64,000 nucleotides of DNA from assembly GCA_965199165.1 (NCBI GenBank), contig OZ240681.1:2418001-2482000 (forward strand), read 5' to 3'. Position 1 is the stretch's first letter. Every line of letters begins with the position of its first letter. The notes below the pieces were generated by a model. It saw nothing but the letters and a program-made list of their open reading frames with translations. It was not told where the DNA came from and did not search any database. The stretch comes from LMUY01 sp965199165 (GTDB taxonomy: Bacteria > Pseudomonadota > Alphaproteobacteria > Acetobacterales > Acetobacteraceae). Made by a program: the position numbers and the translations under genes. Positions 60,926-64,000 of the stretch are shown here, one piece after another.

Positions 60926-62206
60926 ATGCCGGCCATCGCCACCTCCAACGCGCCCCTGTCGCGCCACGCCATGGCATATGTGCTCGCCGGCGGCCGTGGC
61001 TCGCGGCTGCACGAGCTGACGGACGCCAGGGCCAAGCCGGCGGTGTATTTCGGCGGCAAGTCCCGCATCATCGATTTCGCGCTGTCCAATGCCTTGAACT
61101 CCGGTATCCGCCGCATCGGCGTCGCCACCCAATACAAGGCACATTCGTTGATCCGGCACTTACAACGCGGATGGAATTTCTTCCGTCCGGAACGCAACGA
61201 GAGCTTCGACATCCTGCCGGCCAGCCAGCGCATCAGCGAGACGGCCTGGTATGCCGGCACCGCGGACGCCGTGTACCAGAACATCGACATCATCGAGAGC
61301 TACGCCCCGCAGCATATCGTGCTGCTGGCGGGGGACCACGTCTACAAGATGGATTACGAGCCGATGCTGCAGCAGCACGTGCAGTCCGGCGCGGACGTGA
61401 CCATAGGCTGCATCGAGGTGCCGCGGATGGACGCCACCGGCTTCGGCGTCATGCATGTCGACGCGGAGGACCGGCTCCTCGCCTTCCTGGAGAAGCCGGC
61501 CGATCCGCCGGGCATGCCCGACAAGCCGGACCTGTCGCTCGCCTCCATGGGCATCTACGTGTTCGAGACCGGTTTCCTGTTCGAACAGCTTCGCCGGGAC
61601 GCGGCCGACCCGCATTCGGCACGCGATTTCGGGCGCGACATCATCCCCTACATCGTGGAGCACGGCACGGCGGTGGCGCACCGGTTCTCCCGCTCCTGCG
61701 TGCGGTCGACCTACGAGTCGGAGACGTATTGGCGCGATGTCGGCACGGTCGACGCCTATTGGGCCGCCAACATCGACCTCACGGACGTGGTCCCCGCGCT
61801 CGACCTCTACGACAACGACTGGCCGATCTGGACCTATGGCGAGATCACGCCGCCGGCCAAGTTCGTCCACAACGACGACGGGCGGCGGGGCACCGCCGTC
61901 GACTCGATGGTGTCCGGGGGCTGCATCGTCTCGGGCAGCAAGATCTGCCGCTCCCTGCTCTGCACCGGGGTGCACGTGCACAGCTTCGGCAACCTGGAGA
62001 ACACCGTGCTGATGCCCTACGTGGATGTCGGCCGCGGGGCGCAGCTGCGCGACGTCGTGGTCGACCGCGGCGTTCGCATCCCGGAGGGCCTCGTCGTCGG
62101 GGAGGACCCGGCGCTGGATGCCGCGCGCTTCCGCCGCACGGCCAAGGGCGTCTGCCTGATCACGCAGCCGATGATCGATCGGCTGATGGGTTCCATGACT
62201 GCATGA
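60926..62206 (+). CDS. glgC: Glucose-1-phosphate adenylyltransferase
   Basis: The enzyme (426 aa) that makes ADP-glucose from glucose-1-phosphate and ATP, the committed step of bacterial glycogen synthesis. The N-terminal nucleotidyltransferase motif is YVLAGGRGSRLHELT (about 18-32), with the KPAVYFGGKSRIIDFALSNA stretch behind it, SMGIYVFETGFL and YWRDVGTVDAYW, and a C-terminal left-handed beta-helix (GGCIVSGSKICRSLL). The ATG at 60926 is preferred, since AGAGAG stands 6-8 bases before it and the earlier frame has no support. glgA follows with a 4-bp overlap. The allosteric effector cannot be read from here. Confidence 0.96.
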   Translation: MPAIATSNAPLSRHAMAYVLAGGRGSRLHELTDARAKPAVYFGGKSRIIDFALSNALNSGIRRIGVATQYKAHSLIRHLQRGWNFFRPERNESFDILPASQRISETAWYAGTADAVYQNIDIIESYAPQHIVLLAGDHVYKMDYEPMLQQHVQSGADVTIGCIEVPRMDATGFGVMHVDAEDRLLAFLEKPADPPGMPDKPDLSLASMGIYVFETGFLFEQLRRDAADPHSARDFGRDIIPYIVEHGTAVAHRFSRSCVRSTYESETYWRDVGTVDAYWAANIDLTDVVPALDLYDNDWPIWTYGEITPPAKFVHNDDGRRGTAVDSMVSGGCIVSGSKICRSLLCTGVHVHSFGNLENTVLMPYVDVGRGAQLRDVVVDRGVRIPEGLVVGEDPALDAARFRRTAKGVCLITQPMIDRLMGSMTA

Positions 62207-63627
62207 AGGTCCTCGCCGCGGCCAGCGAGGTGTTCCCGCTGGTGAAGACGGGTGGCCTGGCCGACGTCATGGGCGCGTTGCCGCGGGCGCTGGGCAAGCG
62301 GGGGGTGGAGGTGCGGACCCTGGTCCCCGGCTACCCGGCGGTGCTGGCGGCGCTGGTGGAGGCGGAGCCGGTGCACGCGATGGCCTCCTTGCACGGCGGC
62401 GCCGCCCGCGTGCTCGCGGCCAAGGGCGCCGGGTTGGACCTGTTCGTGCTGGATGCGCCGCATCTGTTCGACCGCCCGGGCAACCCCTATGTCGGGCCGG
62501 ACGGTGCGGACTGGCCGGACAACGCCCAGCGTTTTGCCGCCTTGGCCCGGGTCGCCGCCGATATCGGACTGGGCGCCGTGCCCGGCTGGGTCCCCGGCAC
62601 GGTGCATTGCCACGACTGGCAGACCGGCCTGGCCCCCGCCTATCTCGCCCTCGCCGGCGGTGCCCGGCCGCGTACGGTGATGACCATCCACAACCTCGCC
62701 TTCACCGGCCAGGTGCCGATGGCGCTCTGGCGCGAACTGGGGTTGCCGCCCCAGGCGCTGGGGACGGACGGGGTGGAGTTCTACGGGGCGATCGGCTTCA
62801 TGAAGGCCGGGCTGTACTTCGCCGACGCGATCACCACCGTCAGCCCCACCTATGCCGACGAGATCCAGACGGCGGCGTTCGGCTGCGGCTATGACGGCCT
62901 GCTGCGCGCACGGCGGGACGTGCTGCACGGCATCCTCAACGGCTTGGACGAGACCGTGTGGGACCCCTGGTCCGACGCCGCCCTGCCCGCGCGGTTCCGC
63001 AAGGGGCATCTGCGCGGCAAGGCGAAGTGCAAGGCGGCGGTGCAATCCCGCCTGGGTCTGGCGCCCGAGGCGGCGGCGCCGCTCTTCGGCGTGGTCAGCC
63101 GGCTGACCGGGCAGAAGGGCATGGACCTGGTGCTCGACGCCGTGCCGACGCTGTTGGCTGGTGGTGGCCAATTGGCCATCCTCGGCACGGGAGAGCCGGC
63201 GCTGGAGGAGGGCTTCCGCGCCGCCGCCGCCGCCTACCCGGGGCAGGTCGCAGCCCATCTCGGCTATGACGAGGCTCTGTCCCACGCGCTGATCGCCGGG
63301 GTGAACGCATTGCTGGTGCCGAGCCGGTTCGAGCCGTGCGGCCTGACCCAGATGATGGCGATGCGCTACGGCGCCCTGCCGGTGGTCAGCCGGGTGGGCG
63401 GCCTGGCGGATACGGTGGTGGACGCCAACGAGGCCGCCTTGCGGGCCGGCGTCGCCACCGGCGTGGTCGTGGACGCATCCGCCGCAGGGCTGAACCGCGG
63501 GATCGCCCGCACGCTGGAGCTTTGGCGCGACCAGCCGGCCTGGGCGCAGGCGCAGCGCGCCGGCATGGCCGCCGAGTTGGGGTGGGACGCGTCCGCCGAG
63601 CGCTATTGCGAGGTTCTGCGCGGGTAG
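62203..63627 (+). CDS. glgA: Glycogen synthase (ADP-glucose)
   Basis: A GT5 glycosyltransferase (474 aa) that extends alpha-1,4-glucan with ADP-glucose. The N-terminal KTGGLADV (15-22) binds ADP-glucose, HCHDWQTGLAP and TVMTIHNLAFTGQV follow, and the C-terminal half has VSRLTGQKGMDLVLDAVPTL and PSRFEPCGLTQMMAMRYGAL with the catalytic Glu. Length fits the bacterial enzyme. The ATG overlaps the glgC stop (ATGA). No branching or debranching gene lies nearby in the window. Confidence 0.97.
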   Translation: MKVLAAASEVFPLVKTGGLADVMGALPRALGKRGVEVRTLVPGYPAVLAALVEAEPVHAMASLHGGAARVLAAKGAGLDLFVLDAPHLFDRPGNPYVGPDGADWPDNAQRFAALARVAADIGLGAVPGWVPGTVHCHDWQTGLAPAYLALAGGARPRTVMTIHNLAFTGQVPMALWRELGLPPQALGTDGVEFYGAIGFMKAGLYFADAITTVSPTYADEIQTAAFGCGYDGLLRARRDVLHGILNGLDETVWDPWSDAALPARFRKGHLRGKAKCKAAVQSRLGLAPEAAAPLFGVVSRLTGQKGMDLVLDAVPTLLAGGGQLAILGTGEPALEEGFRAAAAAYPGQVAAHLGYDEALSHALIAGVNALLVPSRFEPCGLTQMMAMRYGALPVVSRVGGLADTVVDANEAALRAGVATGVVVDASAAGLNRGIARTLELWRDQPAWAQAQRAGMAAELGWDASAERYCEVLRG

Positions 63628-63676
63628 GCTGCCCGGCGATTGCCGCAGGCCGGCACCCGCGATAGGAACGCCGGCC

Positions 63677-64000
63677 ATGGAGACGGGAACGACGATGCAG
63701 GAGCAACCGGGGATGATCGCGCCCCAGGCCGCCAAGGTGCCTGGCAACCTGTCGGAGCAGACCGTCCTCTCCGTGCACCACTGGACCGATCGGCTGTTCA
63801 GCCTGACGCTGACGCGCGATCCCGGCTTCCGCTTCGAGAACGGCCAGTTCGCCATGATCGGCCTCCTGGTCGACGGCAAGCCGATGCTGCGCGCCTACAG
63901 CATGGCCAGCCCGAACCATGCCGAAACGCTGGAGTTCCTCAGCATCAAGGTGCCGGACGGGCCGCTGACCTCCCGCCTGCAGCACGTGAAGGTCGGCGAC
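63677..64000 (+). CDS. Ferredoxin-NADP reductase, N-terminal part
   Basis: The first 108 codons of a bacterial-type FAD flavoprotein that exchanges electrons between NADPH and ferredoxin or flavodoxin. The start of the FAD domain is seen: VLSVHHWTDRLFSLTLTRDP, GFRFENGQFAMIGLLVDGKP, the FAD-binding RAYSMASPNH, and LEFLSIKVPDGPLTSRLQH. ATG 63677 is used; 63695 and 63713 are in-frame alternatives, and the leader between is not conserved. It continues beyond the window, so the NADP domain is not seen. It stands alone after glgA. Confidence 0.9.
   Translation, partial: METGTTMQEQPGMIAPQAAKVPGNLSEQTVLSVHHWTDRLFSLTLTRDPGFRFENGQFAMIGLLVDGKPMLRAYSMASPNHAETLEFLSIKVPDGPLTSRLQHVKVGD

Overview
The window is high-GC DNA, roughly two thirds G+C or more by eye, with tightly packed, often overlapping genes. 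The gene content points to an alphaproteobacterium: an mdh-sucCD-sucAB-lpd cluster, FlbT/FlaF/FlbD flagellar regulators, a GcrA cell-cycle regulator, a ctaC-D-B-G-E/SURF1 cytochrome aa3 cluster, and threonine synthase next to an MPP-like M16 peptidase. The flavour fits Rhodospirillales/Acetobacteraceae, but that placement is inference and was not tested by a search.

Layout. 1-9.9 kb: the end of zapE, then TCA-cycle genes mdh, sucC, sucD, a 72-aa membrane peptide, sucA, sucB and lpdA, with a small hypothetical behind lpdA. 9.9-17.7 kb: a LacI-family regulator divergent from a complete Dpp/Opp-type ABC importer and an M24 'pita-bread' protein that seems to lack several metal ligands. 17.8-21.4 kb: a MaoC-like hydratase and a patch of unknown genes, including two overlapping membrane proteins, a clearly AT-richer gene and a secreted SGNH hydrolase. 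21.5-38.1 kb: a flagellar block of two divergent arms. The minus arm is fliK, flgD, fliF, fliG, fliH, fliN, flbD and flhA. The plus arm is flgE, flgK, flgL, flagellin, flbT, flaF and a DUF1217 gene. Two strong sigma-54 promoter matches face away from each other between fliK and flgE. As written, fliK carries a 1-base frameshift.

38.2-47 kb: a formamidase-like protein, gcrA, a cold-shock protein, a PmtA-like methyltransferase, and the cytochrome c oxidase structural and assembly genes, including a 51-aa membrane peptide between ctaB and ctaG. 47-53.3 kb: an M32 carboxypeptidase, a fatty-acid desaturase, a TadE/TadE/TadG trio and an orphan LivK-type binding protein. 53.3-58.5 kb: thrC, the M16 peptidase, pmbA, and a GrdB/PrdB-like protein with Cys-x-x-Cys. 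58.5-64 kb: a hybrid histidine kinase whose promoter overlaps a perfect dyad, two small GxH..GRCxP exported proteins, glgC, glgA and the start of a ferredoxin-NADP reductase gene.

How it fits together: the suc/lpd genes feed reducing power to the aa3 oxidase; the flagellar block is a self-contained sigma-54/FlbD/FlbT-controlled regulon; the ABC/M24 operon looks like peptide or related solute uptake under a LacI-type repressor. Three palindromic intergenic repeat families are scattered through the gaps. I saw no tRNA or rRNA gene, CRISPR array, transposase or integrase. I found no clearly new multi-gene system. The points most worth checking are the flagellar control sequences, the fliK frameshift, the M24 protein, the GrdB-like CPVC protein and the kinase promoter dyad.
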